Positions 34,454 through 44,584 of a stretch of 64,000 bases of DNA are shown here, piece by piece. Positions within the stretch are counted from its first letter, which is position 1. Each line of letters starts with the position of its first letter. The notes below the pieces were generated by a model. The model was not told the origin of the DNA. It ran no database searches and saw only the letters and a program-made list of their open reading frames with translations. Origin of the DNA: Azospirillum baldaniorum (lineage in GTDB: Bacteria; Pseudomonadota; Alphaproteobacteria; Azospirillales; Azospirillaceae); the NCBI RefSeq assembly GCF_003119195.2, contig NZ_CP022255.1, positions 558,001 to 622,000 on the forward strand, given 5' to 3'. A program made the position numbers and the translations under genes.

Positions 34454-36127
34454 ATGAATTCGACGATGATCAGCGCGTTGAATGACCTCTCGGATCTGGT
34501 GACGGAATATCGTGTCATGCTGGGCGAGCTGCTTGACGACGTCGCCAACCACTGGAAGCGTTTCGAGAACAGCGCAACTGCCCACGAGGCCACCCCGCAC
34601 CTTGACGCACTTACACATTTAGCTCATCGAATCGCGGGCTCCGCTGGCAGTTTCGGCTTCGAACTGGTCTCGGACGCCGCATTGCGCTTGGAGCGTCAGT
34701 TGCGGCCAATGATCGAGGGTCCAGGGCACAGCGATGCGGGGAAAGCTGAACTGGCCGGTTTGATCATCGCCTTGCTTGAGGCGCCGCAAACCGCTCACGA
34801 CCATGCGGATGCAATCCTTCCCAGCCAAGGCCATTCCGGAACCTTGACGGCGAGCGCACGGAAACCGCTGTTTATCGTCGACCCCCATTGCGAGCGGGCG
34901 TTGCAAACTGCATCGCAAATTGCTCCTTTCGGATATGAGACCCGGTTGTTTCATACCGTCGAGGAGGCTCTCTTGGCGGTTTCCGAGGCTCTGCCCTGCG
35001 CGATTGTTACCGAACTGGAGTTTCCCTCCGGCCTGCTCGATGGCACGAAGCTGGCGTCGCGGCTGGCGGGTACGATCCCCGTGATCATCATGTCCGAACG
35101 GACGGATTTTGCAGCCCGTCTGGCGGTCGCCCGCAGTGGATGCACGGCTTATCTCCCCAAGCCGATTGAAACGCTCGACGTCGTGAATTGGATCGATGAG
35201 CTGACCGGACTGAAGCCGGGTCCCGATCTGCGGGTCCTTGTGCTGGACGACGACCGACTTGTGGCCGAGCATCATGGCGCGATTTTGCGGGCCGCCGGCA
35301 TGAAGGTCGAAGTTCTGGCCGAACCGACGGCGCTGTTGCAGGCATTGGACCACTTCGCACCGGATTTGGTTCTTATGGATATGTACATGCCGGGTTGCAC
35401 CGGCATCGAGATGGCACGGATCGTTCGCCAGAACCGTCAATATTTGGGAATGCCGATCGTTTTCCTTTCGGTGGAAAGCGACCTGTCGCGCCAGTTTGCG
35501 GCACTCTCGCCGGGTGCCGACGATTTTCTGACGAAGCCCATCCGGCCGGAGCATCTGGTCCAGTCGGTGCGAGCCCGAGCGGTCCGAGCCCGCAATCTGC
35601 GTCAAGTCATGGAAACCGACAGCCTGACTGGGCTGCTGAACCACGCCCACATCAAGAATCGCTTGTGGTTTGAACAGTCCCGGGTGGAGCGCACCCCATC
35701 GCCGTTGGCTTTCGCACTGGTGGATCTTGATCATTTCAAGCAAGTCAACGACCGGCAGGGGCATCTGGCGGGAGACCAGGTGATCCGGTCCCTTGCCCGC
35801 CTGCTGTCCAGCCGCCTGCGCCGAACCGACATCGTTGGGCGCTATGGCGGGGAAGAGTTCGCGATCGTGTTGCCGGACACCGACCTGACCGAAGCGCGGG
35901 CGGTGCTCGACGACATACGCAGCACGTTCAAGCGCATACGCCACCACGGCAACGACGGCGAGTTCCATGTGACGTTGAGCTGCGGTCTCGCCCTGTTCGA
36001 CGCCACGATGCCCGGTGATGGCCAGATCCTGGCAGCGGATGAAGCCCTGTATCGCGCAAAGGCACTGGGACGGGATCGGGTGGAAACTGCCGTGCAGAAA
36101 TCCGCGCTCGACGAGTCCGCCTTCTAG
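34454..36127 (+). CDS. Hpt-REC-REC-GGDEF response regulator (diguanylate cyclase)
   Basis: A 557-residue protein that should make c-di-GMP under phosphorelay control. Residues about 20-110 are an Hpt domain (HLAHRIAGSAGSFG, phospho-His). Residues about 138-245 are a pseudo-receiver with Glu replacing the acceptor Asp (AIVTELEFPSG). Residues about 250-370 are a true receiver (VLVLDDDRL, LVLMDMYMPG, Lys in FLTKPI). Residues about 390-550 are GGDEF with intact GRYGGEEFAIV and an RRTD inhibitory site five residues before it. A sigma-54 promoter precedes it and hybrid kinases follow, so it likely links the phosphorelay to the PilZ proteins of the locus. Confidence 0.88.
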   Translation: MNSTMISALNDLSDLVTEYRVMLGELLDDVANHWKRFENSATAHEATPHLDALTHLAHRIAGSAGSFGFELVSDAALRLERQLRPMIEGPGHSDAGKAELAGLIIALLEAPQTAHDHADAILPSQGHSGTLTASARKPLFIVDPHCERALQTASQIAPFGYETRLFHTVEEALLAVSEALPCAIVTELEFPSGLLDGTKLASRLAGTIPVIIMSERTDFAARLAVARSGCTAYLPKPIETLDVVNWIDELTGLKPGPDLRVLVLDDDRLVAEHHGAILRAAGMKVEVLAEPTALLQALDHFAPDLVLMDMYMPGCTGIEMARIVRQNRQYLGMPIVFLSVESDLSRQFAALSPGADDFLTKPIRPEHLVQSVRARAVRARNLRQVMETDSLTGLLNHAHIKNRLWFEQSRVERTPSPLAFALVDLDHFKQVNDRQGHLAGDQVIRSLARLLSSRLRRTDIVGRYGGEEFAIVLPDTDLTEARAVLDDIRSTFKRIRHHGNDGEFHVTLSCGLALFDATMPGDGQILAADEALYRAKALGRDRVETAVQKSALDESAF

Positions 36128-36135
36128 GAGCCGTC

Positions 36136-38811
36136 ATGACTTTTCTTTCCGATTGGGCGGTCATCGATCTGATTCAGAACGGCTGCGTCTACACCCTGGC
36201 GGTGCTCGGCTGTTGCGCCCTACGTCAACGTTTTGCGCACCCAATGCCGGTATGGGCGGAATGCCTGCTTGGCGCCATGTTCGGCCTGGTCACCATTATC
36301 GGCATGCTGACACCGCTCCGGCCCATGGACGGTGTGTTGATCGACGGTCGGGCCATCATGATCGTGCTGTCCCTACCGTTTGGCGGAGCCTGGGCCTGTG
36401 CGGTCACCACGGCGTTCGCCGCCGTGTACCGGTGGCATGTGGGCGGCATCGGTGCCACGGCCGGCGTGGTGCAAATCGGGCTGGCCGCCGCCTGCGGCGT
36501 CGCGGCGACTTGGCTGACCGGTCGGAACCTGTCCTTCCGCCATCTTGTGGCTCATGGTTTGCTGGCCGGTATCGTCACGCCATTGTCTGGCCTCCTGATT
36601 TCGACCGATTCATTCGGTTTCATCTACCGATCCGCCGCTTTACCGCTGTTCCTGATCGATTTTTTCGGAATTCTGCTGATCGGCAGCCTGCTGATCCTTG
36701 AAAACCGTCGGCACGACCTGGAGCGGGCGTTGCTTGGCAGCTACGACAAGCTCGCGCGCTCCAGTGCGTGCATCCATGAGAGCGAGGCCCGATTCCGCGA
36801 TCTGATCGAGGGATCGATCCAAGGTGTGTGCGTTCACAGCGGCTTCACTCCGCTGTTCGCCAACGACGCTTTTGCCCGGATGTTCGGCTACTCCTCGCGC
36901 GCCGAGATCCTCGCTCTCGGCTCCACGCTGGTCATGATCGGGGAGAATGAACGCGAACCCGCCATAGAGCGGTATCGGTCCCTGATGAAGGCGCCAAGCG
37001 GTTCCGCTATCGAGCGCATCTGCAAGCGGCGCAAGGACGGTTCGCCGGTTTGGGTGGATGTCATCCACCGTGTGGTCGACTGGCAGGGGAAACCGGCAAT
37101 TCAGGGAACCTATGTCGACGTGTCGGATCAGGTTGCTCTGGAACAGGAACTGCGCGCCAAGGCGGACGCCATGTCCATCCTCGTGGACGACATCGGCGTC
37201 GCGCACACCGAGGCTGAGGCCGCGCGCCGCCGGGCGGAAGAGGCGAGCGCAGCAAAGTCACGGTTCCTCGCCATCATGAGCCACGAACTGCGCACGCCCT
37301 TGGCCGGTGTCATGGGCATGGTGGATCTCTTGATGGACTCCCGTGTGAGCGCCGAGCAGAGAGCGATGCTGAGAACATTGAAAGGCTCGGCCGTCGAGTT
37401 GGTGCATCAACTCGACAATGTCTTCGATCTGGCGAGGATCGACGCCAACGAACTGACATTGGAAATCAACGACTTCTCCCTCCGCGATGCAACGCTCGAC
37501 ACTCTGCGGCTTCACAAAGCCGCGGCGGCGGAAAAGGGGCTTGGCCTCAGCGTATCCTTCGCATCCTCACCGCCGGAGCGTTTGCGCGGCGACGCGGCGC
37601 GGCTGCAGCAGGTGCTGTCGAATTTGATCGGCAATGCGGTGAAGTACACGACATCGGGCGCTGTCGCCGTCAGCGTCGACCTCGAACGGAGCCGCGACGG
37701 TGGCGGGGTCGCGGTTTTGGAGGTGAGCGACAGCGGGATCGGCATCCCCGCCGACCAGCATGCCAACTTGTTCGTTCCCTTCCATCAGGTTGATTTATCG
37801 ACAACGCGTCGCTTCGGTGGCACCGGACTTGGCCTTGCCATTTGCAAGCGGCTGGTCGAAGCCATGCATGGAAGCATCGCTTTGCTGCGCTCAGACGAGA
37901 CGGGATCGACCTTCCAAGCCCGGATTCCTCTGCTGGAACCGTTGGGAAGCGGGGGCTGCACGGTGCGGGCCGTCAGTCCGCACGTTCCGGAGGAGCGACG
38001 GAACCTGCGGGTGCTTCTGGCCGACGACAATGACCTCAACCGGATGGTCATCGGCTCGGTCCTGCGTTCCCGCTTCGGCTTTCGCGTCACCTCCGTCACC
38101 AATGGCGAGGAGGCGGTGGAAGCGGCTTCCAGCGACGATTTCGACGTTGTTGTGATGGATATGCAGATGCCCGTCATGGACGGCTGTGAAGCCACCCGCC
38201 GTATCCGCTCGTCCTCTGCGCCACTGTGTTCGCTTCCCATCATCGCCCTGACCGCGGACACGGTGCCCGATCACCATGACGGGTACTTGATGGCCGGTGC
38301 CCAGGAGGTGCTTACAAAGCCGGTGGATTGGTCGGACCTGGGCTCGGCAATCCGGCGCCATGCGGAACGCCACCACGAGACGGTGCCGATGCGGTCGGTC
38401 ATCGTCGCGTCGCGCACCATGGAAAGGGCGGTCTTTGACGACGCATACCTGGACAATTTGATCGAAGGCGTCGGTCTCGATTTGACGCAGGCGATGGTCA
38501 AGGATCTTCCGGCATCAATGCGCCCCTACCTCGTGTCAATTCGCTCCGCGCTTGAAGCAGGGTCCGAAGCCGATGCCCGCCGGGCTTTGCATGCGTTGGC
38601 GGGGCTGGTCGGCACCTTTGGCACCGTACGTCTCCATGCCCTGTGCGTTGAACTCGAAAATGAGCCGGACGGTCTTCGTAGTCTTCAGCAGCGCATGCCA
38701 GAGTTTTTGGAAATCTGCGAGGCAACGCAGCACGCCCTCGCCAATTGGGTTGCCGTTCATAAAACCGACTGGGAATTGGAGGCGCACAATGCAGAACCCG
38801 CCTACTCTTGA
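36136..38811 (+). CDS. LytS-like hybrid sensor histidine kinase (5TM-PAS-HisKA-HATPase-REC-Hpt)
   Basis: An 891-residue inner-membrane kinase. Residues about 10-195 form a 5TMR-LYT-type sensor (DGRAIMIVLSLPFGGAWA, YRWHVGGIGATAG). A PAS domain follows (about 215-335), then HisKA with FLAIMSHELRTPL, HATPase (NLIGNAVKYT, GGTGLGLAICKRL), a receiver (LRVLLADDNDLNR, VVVMDMQMPVMDG) and a C-terminal Hpt (RALHALAGLVGTFG). It begins 8 bp after the cyclase gene, so the two are co-transcribed. It probably senses membrane or small-molecule cues and feeds the receivers encoded nearby. Confidence 0.88.
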   Translation: MTFLSDWAVIDLIQNGCVYTLAVLGCCALRQRFAHPMPVWAECLLGAMFGLVTIIGMLTPLRPMDGVLIDGRAIMIVLSLPFGGAWACAVTTAFAAVYRWHVGGIGATAGVVQIGLAAACGVAATWLTGRNLSFRHLVAHGLLAGIVTPLSGLLISTDSFGFIYRSAALPLFLIDFFGILLIGSLLILENRRHDLERALLGSYDKLARSSACIHESEARFRDLIEGSIQGVCVHSGFTPLFANDAFARMFGYSSRAEILALGSTLVMIGENEREPAIERYRSLMKAPSGSAIERICKRRKDGSPVWVDVIHRVVDWQGKPAIQGTYVDVSDQVALEQELRAKADAMSILVDDIGVAHTEAEAARRRAEEASAAKSRFLAIMSHELRTPLAGVMGMVDLLMDSRVSAEQRAMLRTLKGSAVELVHQLDNVFDLARIDANELTLEINDFSLRDATLDTLRLHKAAAAEKGLGLSVSFASSPPERLRGDAARLQQVLSNLIGNAVKYTTSGAVAVSVDLERSRDGGGVAVLEVSDSGIGIPADQHANLFVPFHQVDLSTTRRFGGTGLGLAICKRLVEAMHGSIALLRSDETGSTFQARIPLLEPLGSGGCTVRAVSPHVPEERRNLRVLLADDNDLNRMVIGSVLRSRFGFRVTSVTNGEEAVEAASSDDFDVVVMDMQMPVMDGCEATRRIRSSSAPLCSLPIIALTADTVPDHHDGYLMAGAQEVLTKPVDWSDLGSAIRRHAERHHETVPMRSVIVASRTMERAVFDDAYLDNLIEGVGLDLTQAMVKDLPASMRPYLVSIRSALEAGSEADARRALHALAGLVGTFGTVRLHALCVELENEPDGLRSLQQRMPEFLEICEATQHALANWVAVHKTDWELEAHNAEPAYS

Positions 38812-39223
38812 GCGCATCCTATACATCGATGACGAGCCTATGCTTCAGATGTTGGTCGGCCTCAGTCTCCAGAAAGCGCGTGGATGGAGCGTGCACGCCT
38901 GCCTGACCGGGGGGCAAGCGGTTGCATCAGCATTGGAGAAGGCGCCGCAGCTGATCCTGTTGGACGTGATGCTGCCCGACATTGACGGCACCGAAGTGTT
39001 CGCAGCGCTCCGGCGCGAACCACAGTTGGGGGCCGTCCCCATTGTCTTCCTCTCTGGCAGGTGCGATCAAGCGAATCAGGAGCGGTTCACCCGACTCGGC
39101 GGCTGCGGCGTGATCGGCAAACCCATCAATCCACTGTCCCTTCCGGGACAGATCGAAGCGATCTGGAACAACTGGCATGAGAATCCCGCCATCCATGCGC
39201 CCTGCGAAGCACCTTCCGGGTAG
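38789..39223 (+). CDS. Single-domain response regulator
   Basis: A 144-residue stand-alone receiver: RILYIDDEPMLQ (acidic pocket), ILLDVMLPDIDG (acceptor Asp), FLSGR and VIGKPI (Lys). No output domain. GGAG seven bases before 38789 fixes the start, which overlaps the kinase gene by 23 bp. It may shuttle phosphate between the Hpt domains, CheY/Spo0F-like, or act as a phosphate sink. Confidence 0.87.
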   Translation: MQNPPTLERILYIDDEPMLQMLVGLSLQKARGWSVHACLTGGQAVASALEKAPQLILLDVMLPDIDGTEVFAALRREPQLGAVPIVFLSGRCDQANQERFTRLGGCGVIGKPINPLSLPGQIEAIWNNWHENPAIHAPCEAPSG

Positions 39224-39308
39224 AGTCGCTTGGAGGTTTTACTATTTTTCTACCTCGATCTCGCCCAATGAGCCATGATCGGGTTTTCGGTGGGACAGGA
39301 AAAGCACC

Positions 39309-40751
39309 ATGACCGAAGCGTTGACCACAGCGTCGCGTCAGCGAGTTTTGCTGGTCGAGGATACAATTCCTCTCGCCCGCCTCTATGAGCAGTACATGTC
39401 AGCGCTTCCTTTTGATGTTCGGCATGTCGAAACCGGCGCTGCCGCCACGGCGACGCTGCACGACCATCCACCCGATGTGGTTTTGCTGGATCTGAACTTG
39501 CCCGACATGGATGGGCTGGAGGTTCTCAAAGCATTCCGCGATCATGATCCGTCCATCGCCATGGTTATCATCACGGCGAATGGTTCCGTCGGCACCGCTG
39601 TCCAAGCCATGCGTGCCGGAGCCTTCGATTTTCTGGTCAAGCCGTTCAGTGCAGACCGTCTGTCGGTCACCCTGCGCAACGCAGCCGAACGCAATGTGCT
39701 GGGACGGATCGTCCGGAACTACCGCCGTGACCTTGGTCGCGATCATTTTCAGGGCTTCGTCGGCGCTTGTGACGAGATGCAGGCGGTCTACCGGGTGATT
39801 GAAACCGTGGCGTCCAGCAAAGCCAGCGTGTTCGTCACGGGCGAGAGCGGTACAGGCAAGGAACTGGCGGCCGAAGCGATCCATCGCTCGGGCCCGAGAC
39901 GGTCGGGGCCCTTTGTGACCCTGAACTGCGCGGCAATCCCCAAGGATTTGCTGGAAAGCGAAATCTTCGGCCATGTGAAGGGCGCTTTCACCGGCGCCAC
40001 CTCAGACCGGGCCGGGGCGGCACAACAGGCCAATGGCGGAACCCTGTTTCTCGATGAAATCGGCGAGATGCCTTATGATCTTCAAGCCAAGCTGCTTCGC
40101 TTCCTGCAGACTGGAGTGGTCCAGCCTGTTGGCTCGGCGCGCACGGAAAAAATCGATGTCCGTTTCGTCGCCGCCACCAACCGCGATCCCTTGGTGGAAG
40201 TCCAGGCCGGTCGGTTCCGCGAGGATCTGTATTACCGCCTGTATGTCGTCCCCATCCATTTACCGGCCTTGAGAGAACGGGGCGATGATGTCCTGCTCAT
40301 CGCGCGGCGTGTCATGGCCGACCTGTCTGCGGAGGAGGGGCGACGCTTTTCAACCCTGTCGCCGGAGGTTGAAGCGGTGTTTCGGTCTTATGACTGGCCT
40401 GGCAACGTGCGCCAATTGATCAATGTCCTGCGCAACGTCGTGGTTCTCCATGATGGTGAGACGATGACGCCGGACATGCTGCCGCCGCCTTTGAGCAGCG
40501 TTCGACCGTCGCCCACTCCCCCGCCCCTTCCGCCGAGGCGGAACGAGGGCGCGGCGCTACGGGAATCGGTGTCCGAGATGGATCGCGACGATGGCCTGCG
40601 TCCCCTCTGGCAAGTGGAGAAGGATCTGATCCTGCGCGCCTTGGCGCTTTATGACAACGACGTGCCGAAGGCGGCCACCCGTCTTGAAATCAGCCCGTCG
40701 ACCATCTACCGCAAGCTCCAGATTTGGAAGACGGAAATGCCTGTGGCTTGA
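39309..40751 (+). CDS. NtrC-family sigma-54-dependent response regulator
   Basis: A 480-residue activator. Receiver domain residues about 10-125 (VLLVEDTIPLAR, VVLLDLNLPDMDG, FLVKPF). AAA+ domain about 150-385 with Walker A GESGTGKE, the sigma-54-contacting GAFTGA loop (GHVKGAFTGATSD), Walker B GGTLFLDEIGEM and the RFREDLYYRL arginine region. A Fis-type helix-turn-helix lies at the C-terminus (VPKAATRLEISPSTIYRKLQ). Seven sigma-54 promoter candidates flank EPS genes around it, so it is the obvious activator. Domain order matches NtrC, LuxO and SypG. GGACAGGAAAAG precedes the start. Confidence 0.93.
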   Translation: MTEALTTASRQRVLLVEDTIPLARLYEQYMSALPFDVRHVETGAAATATLHDHPPDVVLLDLNLPDMDGLEVLKAFRDHDPSIAMVIITANGSVGTAVQAMRAGAFDFLVKPFSADRLSVTLRNAAERNVLGRIVRNYRRDLGRDHFQGFVGACDEMQAVYRVIETVASSKASVFVTGESGTGKELAAEAIHRSGPRRSGPFVTLNCAAIPKDLLESEIFGHVKGAFTGATSDRAGAAQQANGGTLFLDEIGEMPYDLQAKLLRFLQTGVVQPVGSARTEKIDVRFVAATNRDPLVEVQAGRFREDLYYRLYVVPIHLPALRERGDDVLLIARRVMADLSAEEGRRFSTLSPEVEAVFRSYDWPGNVRQLINVLRNVVVLHDGETMTPDMLPPPLSSVRPSPTPPPLPPRRNEGAALRESVSEMDRDDGLRPLWQVEKDLILRALALYDNDVPKAATRLEISPSTIYRKLQIWKTEMPVA

Positions 40752-40779
40752 AGAGCGACGACGTGGAAAGGCAAGCCGC

Positions 40780-43700
40780 ATGATCGAACCTCCTGCGCAA
40801 TCCGTGGCTCCGCTGCCGAGGGAGGAGTTGGCGCGCCTCGAGGTGCTCAAAGCCTACCGTATCCTCGACACCGACCCGGAACCCGAGTTCGACACGATCA
40901 CCAAACTGGCGGCCGGAGTCTTCGACACGCCCATCGTGTTGGTTTCGCTGGTCGACGCCGGCCGGCAATGGTTCAAGAGCCGTCAGGGGCTGGACATTGT
41001 CCAGACGCCGCGTGACGTGGCGTTCTGCGCGCACGCCATCCTTCAGGACGAGCCGCTGGTGGTTCCCGACGCCACACAGGACAAGCGGTTCTCCTGCAAC
41101 CCCCTGGTGACGGGGGCGCCTGGCATTCGTTTCTACGCCGGCGCCCCGCTCATCACGAAGGATGGATTTCGGCTCGGAACTCTGTGCCTCATCGACGTCA
41201 AGCCACGCGCCTCGCTGTCCTCCAGTCAACGGGTAAGCCTGCAACGGATGGCACAGCTGGTCGTTGATCAAATGGACATACGGCTGGAAATCGAACACTG
41301 CCGCCAATCGGAAGCCGAGGCGATGGAGCGCAACCGGCTCCTCGCCCTCAGCACGGATGTTGGGTACTGGACCTTCGATCCGACCGCAGGTGCCTTCAGC
41401 TGGAGCGGCGGAGGGGCGGCCATGGCCGCCCAGCCGGTCATCCGGACACGGCATACCGGATTGGCCGGCTTCGCCGATTGCTTTCACGAGTCGGACCGCT
41501 TGGCGGTGCTGACGCAACTGCAACGCGCTTTCCATGATGGCGAAACCTTCACCGTCGAGGCGCGTATCGTCGGCCAAGCCGGTGACCTTCGGCACGTCGA
41601 CGTCAGGGGACTGTTTGTCCGTGACGGGTACGGCACACTGACCCGATTGCGCGGCATGATGCTCGACATCACCGACCGGCTGATCGCGGAAGCGGCCAAG
41701 CTTGAAGGCGAGCGGAGTTTCCAGGCACTGGCGCAACTGTCGCCGGTGATCATCTTTCGCACGACGTTGGATGGCCGCCTCACTTACATCAACAATGCGT
41801 GGTCGCGTCTCAGCCAGGAGAGCGCCGAGAAGGTTCTCAGTATGCATTGGACCAACGTGATCCATCCCGATGATCATGCCGAAGCCTTGACCGCTTGGGC
41901 AACTCCGCAGGGCGCGCTGACGCCGTTCCAGACCGAGTTCCACTTGCTTGGCGGTGACAATGCCCCACCGGTTTGGGTGACAGCGTTCATCACCCCGCAA
42001 TATGACCATCACGAGCAGGCGATGGGATTCATCGGCTTCGCCATCGACATAACCGAACGGCATCGGGTCGAGCGGGCTTTGCGCCAAACCGAGCGGGTCT
42101 TGCGCGACGCGATCGAATCGATCTCCGAGGCGTTCGTCCTTTACGATGCCGACGATCGTCTTGTCATATGCAACGAGACTTACCGGCAGCTCTATTCCCT
42201 CAGCGCCGACCTGATTGTCCCTGGTGCCCGCTTCGAGAACATCATCCGTCAAGGTGCCGAGAGGGGACAGTACGCCGAGGCCATCGGCCGCGTCGACGAT
42301 TGGGTGCAGGAGCGTTTGAGCTATCGGAAAAGCCATGGGAAGGAGCCATTCGAGCAAGCGTTGGGGAACGGCTCCTGGTTGCTTATCAGCGATCGGCGGA
42401 CCAGCGATGGCGGCATGGTTGGAATTCGGACCGACATCAGCCGCCTGAAAAGCACCGAAGAGGAGCTGAAACGCAAGATTGCGGATTTGGAACAGACTCA
42501 AGCGATGTTGCGAGAGCGAACGGAAGCGCTGGAAGAGGTCACCGACGCTCTCCGGCTGGCCCGGGACGAAGCGGAAGCGGCAACCCACGCAAAATCCGAC
42601 TTTCTGGCTGCGATGAGCCACGAGATCCGCACACCTATGAACGGTGTCATCGGGATGACGGACCTGCTGCTCGAAACCGGCCTGATCGGCGAACAACTGC
42701 AGTTTGCCCAAGCCGTGCGCTCCTCCGCAAACGCGCTTCTCACCATCATCAACGACATCCTGGACATGTCCAAGCTGGAGGCAGGGCGGGTGGAGTTGGA
42801 GACGCTTCCTTTCAATCCCGCCGACCTGCTGGAAGGGGTTGTCGAATTGCTTTGGCCGAAAGCGCATGAGAAAGGGATCGATCTCGGAATCCTCCTGTCC
42901 CCGGAGGCACGCCACACCGTTCTGGGCGATGCGACCCGGCTGCGGCAAATACTCGTTAATCTGGTTGGAAACGCGGTTAAATACACCGAGACCGGCAATG
43001 TCGTCATTGAGACTGGTATTCAGACGCAGACCGACGGCAACTCCGAAACAATTCATACGCTGCGCTTCGACGTCATCGACACCGGCATCGGGATTCCCTC
43101 CGAGGCGATCAGCCGTTTGTTCAGCCGCTTCGAGCAAGTCGACCGCACCATTGCTCGCCGCTATGGGGGGACCGGGTTAGGCCTTGCGATTTGCAAGCAG
43201 CTCACCGAACTCATGCAGGGCAGAATTACCGTCAAAAGCGATCAAGCCACCGGCAGTCAGTTCACCGTCGAGGTTCCCATACGCATCGCGAACGGGTCCT
43301 CCCAGCAATCCGAGTGGATGAGCTTCACGGGGCGGCACGCGCTGGTGATCAAGCCGCCTGGGTTCAATCGCCGCATCCTAACCGCACAATTGCGTTCGTT
43401 GACCTTGGATGTGCAGGAGGCTTCCGATGCCCAAACCGCGCGCGCAGCATTGGCTAAAGCGGTGACGAGCGGCCATCCTTTCGACGTGGTTTTTGTCAGC
43501 CAATCCCTGTTCGACACTGTCTCGGACACGCTGCTGCAATTCGGTTTGGACCGTTCCGACTATGCGCCAAGGATCATACTGGTGTGCTCCTATGGGGCAC
43601 CGCTGGCGTCGACCGGAAATGACAAGCTTGTGCCTTTTGCCTGTCTGGCCCGGCCGATCCGCATGGCCGCCCTGTCCAGCATCCTGGGTCGCCTGTTTTC

Positions 43701-44574
43701 CGATGGCTTGGATGCTCCGCTGGCCACACCGGCACGGTCGCACCATCCGCCTGAACGTGAAATCAACCGCCCCCCGGCACGCTCAGCGCATATTCTGATC
43801 GCCGAAGACAACGCCACCAATCAGTTGATCGCCGCGACCTTGCTGCGCCGCGCCGGATTCACCGTGGACATTGTCGACGACGGCGTGCAGGCGCTGGAAG
43901 CCATGTCGCTCCGACCGTACGACCTTGTCCTGATGGATGTCCAAATGCCCAACCTGACCGGCTTCGAGGCGACCGAGCACATTCGCGCTTTGAGGGGACC
44001 TCGGGCAACCGTGCCGGTTATTGCCTTGACGGCGGACGCCATGATCGAAACCCGTGAACGGTGCCTTCGGGCCGGCATGAACGATGTCGTAACCAAACCC
44101 TTCGAACGGTCGGCCCTTCTTGGTGTGATCAACCGCTGGCTGGATATGGGACGTGGAGCAGGACAACACTTGCGGCTGGCTGTCGACGACCACCGGACTG
44201 GCCAAGCACGGAGCGATAACGATTCCTGCATCCACGAGCCGATCTTGGTCGATCTGGTGGCCTCGGTTCCAGTCAACGACTTCTTGTTTCTGATGCGTTG
44301 CTTTTACAGCGACATGCAAGAGCGCATGGAGCGCATCGCCGACCTCGCTGGGCGGAGAGATGCCCCTCGTCTTGCCCGGGAGATGCATGACCTATCCAGC
44401 ACGTGTGCCAGCTTCGGTCTGTTGAAGTTGTCGGAGAAGGCTACGCGCCTCGAACGTCTGCAGAAATCTGGTGATGACGAGGCCGTGTTGACCGCTGTGG
44501 AGCCTTTGCTGGAGACGGCGCAGGCGGCGATGAATGCACTTCACCGCCGGTTCCTGCAAAGGGAGGGTGTTTGA
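40780..44574 (+). CDS. GAF/PAS hybrid sensor histidine kinase with two receivers and Hpt
   Basis: A 1264-residue soluble kinase. GAF domain about 15-170 (ARLEVLKAYRILDTDPEPEF), three PAS-like regions (about 190-310, 315-430, 440-560), HisKA with FLAAMSHEIRTPMNGVIGM, HATPase (NLVGNAVKYTETG, GGTGLGLAICKQL), a first receiver-like region without a clear acceptor Asp, a second receiver (ILIAEDNATNQLI, LVLMDVQMPNLTG) and an Hpt (MHDLSSTCASFG). The start at 40780 lies 28 bp after the sigma-54 activator gene, so they are likely co-transcribed. Lack of membrane helices points to a cytoplasmic or redox-type signal. Confidence 0.88.
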   Translation: MIEPPAQSVAPLPREELARLEVLKAYRILDTDPEPEFDTITKLAAGVFDTPIVLVSLVDAGRQWFKSRQGLDIVQTPRDVAFCAHAILQDEPLVVPDATQDKRFSCNPLVTGAPGIRFYAGAPLITKDGFRLGTLCLIDVKPRASLSSSQRVSLQRMAQLVVDQMDIRLEIEHCRQSEAEAMERNRLLALSTDVGYWTFDPTAGAFSWSGGGAAMAAQPVIRTRHTGLAGFADCFHESDRLAVLTQLQRAFHDGETFTVEARIVGQAGDLRHVDVRGLFVRDGYGTLTRLRGMMLDITDRLIAEAAKLEGERSFQALAQLSPVIIFRTTLDGRLTYINNAWSRLSQESAEKVLSMHWTNVIHPDDHAEALTAWATPQGALTPFQTEFHLLGGDNAPPVWVTAFITPQYDHHEQAMGFIGFAIDITERHRVERALRQTERVLRDAIESISEAFVLYDADDRLVICNETYRQLYSLSADLIVPGARFENIIRQGAERGQYAEAIGRVDDWVQERLSYRKSHGKEPFEQALGNGSWLLISDRRTSDGGMVGIRTDISRLKSTEEELKRKIADLEQTQAMLRERTEALEEVTDALRLARDEAEAATHAKSDFLAAMSHEIRTPMNGVIGMTDLLLETGLIGEQLQFAQAVRSSANALLTIINDILDMSKLEAGRVELETLPFNPADLLEGVVELLWPKAHEKGIDLGILLSPEARHTVLGDATRLRQILVNLVGNAVKYTETGNVVIETGIQTQTDGNSETIHTLRFDVIDTGIGIPSEAISRLFSRFEQVDRTIARRYGGTGLGLAICKQLTELMQGRITVKSDQATGSQFTVEVPIRIANGSSQQSEWMSFTGRHALVIKPPGFNRRILTAQLRSLTLDVQEASDAQTARAALAKAVTSGHPFDVVFVSQSLFDTVSDTLLQFGLDRSDYAPRIILVCSYGAPLASTGNDKLVPFACLARPIRMAALSSILGRLFSDGLDAPLATPARSHHPPEREINRPPARSAHILIAEDNATNQLIAATLLRRAGFTVDIVDDGVQALEAMSLRPYDLVLMDVQMPNLTGFEATEHIRALRGPRATVPVIALTADAMIETRERCLRAGMNDVVTKPFERSALLGVINRWLDMGRGAGQHLRLAVDDHRTGQARSDNDSCIHEPILVDLVASVPVNDFLFLMRCFYSDMQERMERIADLAGRRDAPRLAREMHDLSSTCASFGLLKLSEKATRLERLQKSGDDEAVLTAVEPLLETAQAAMNALHRRFLQREGV

Positions 44575-44584
44575 CTGAAGCACG

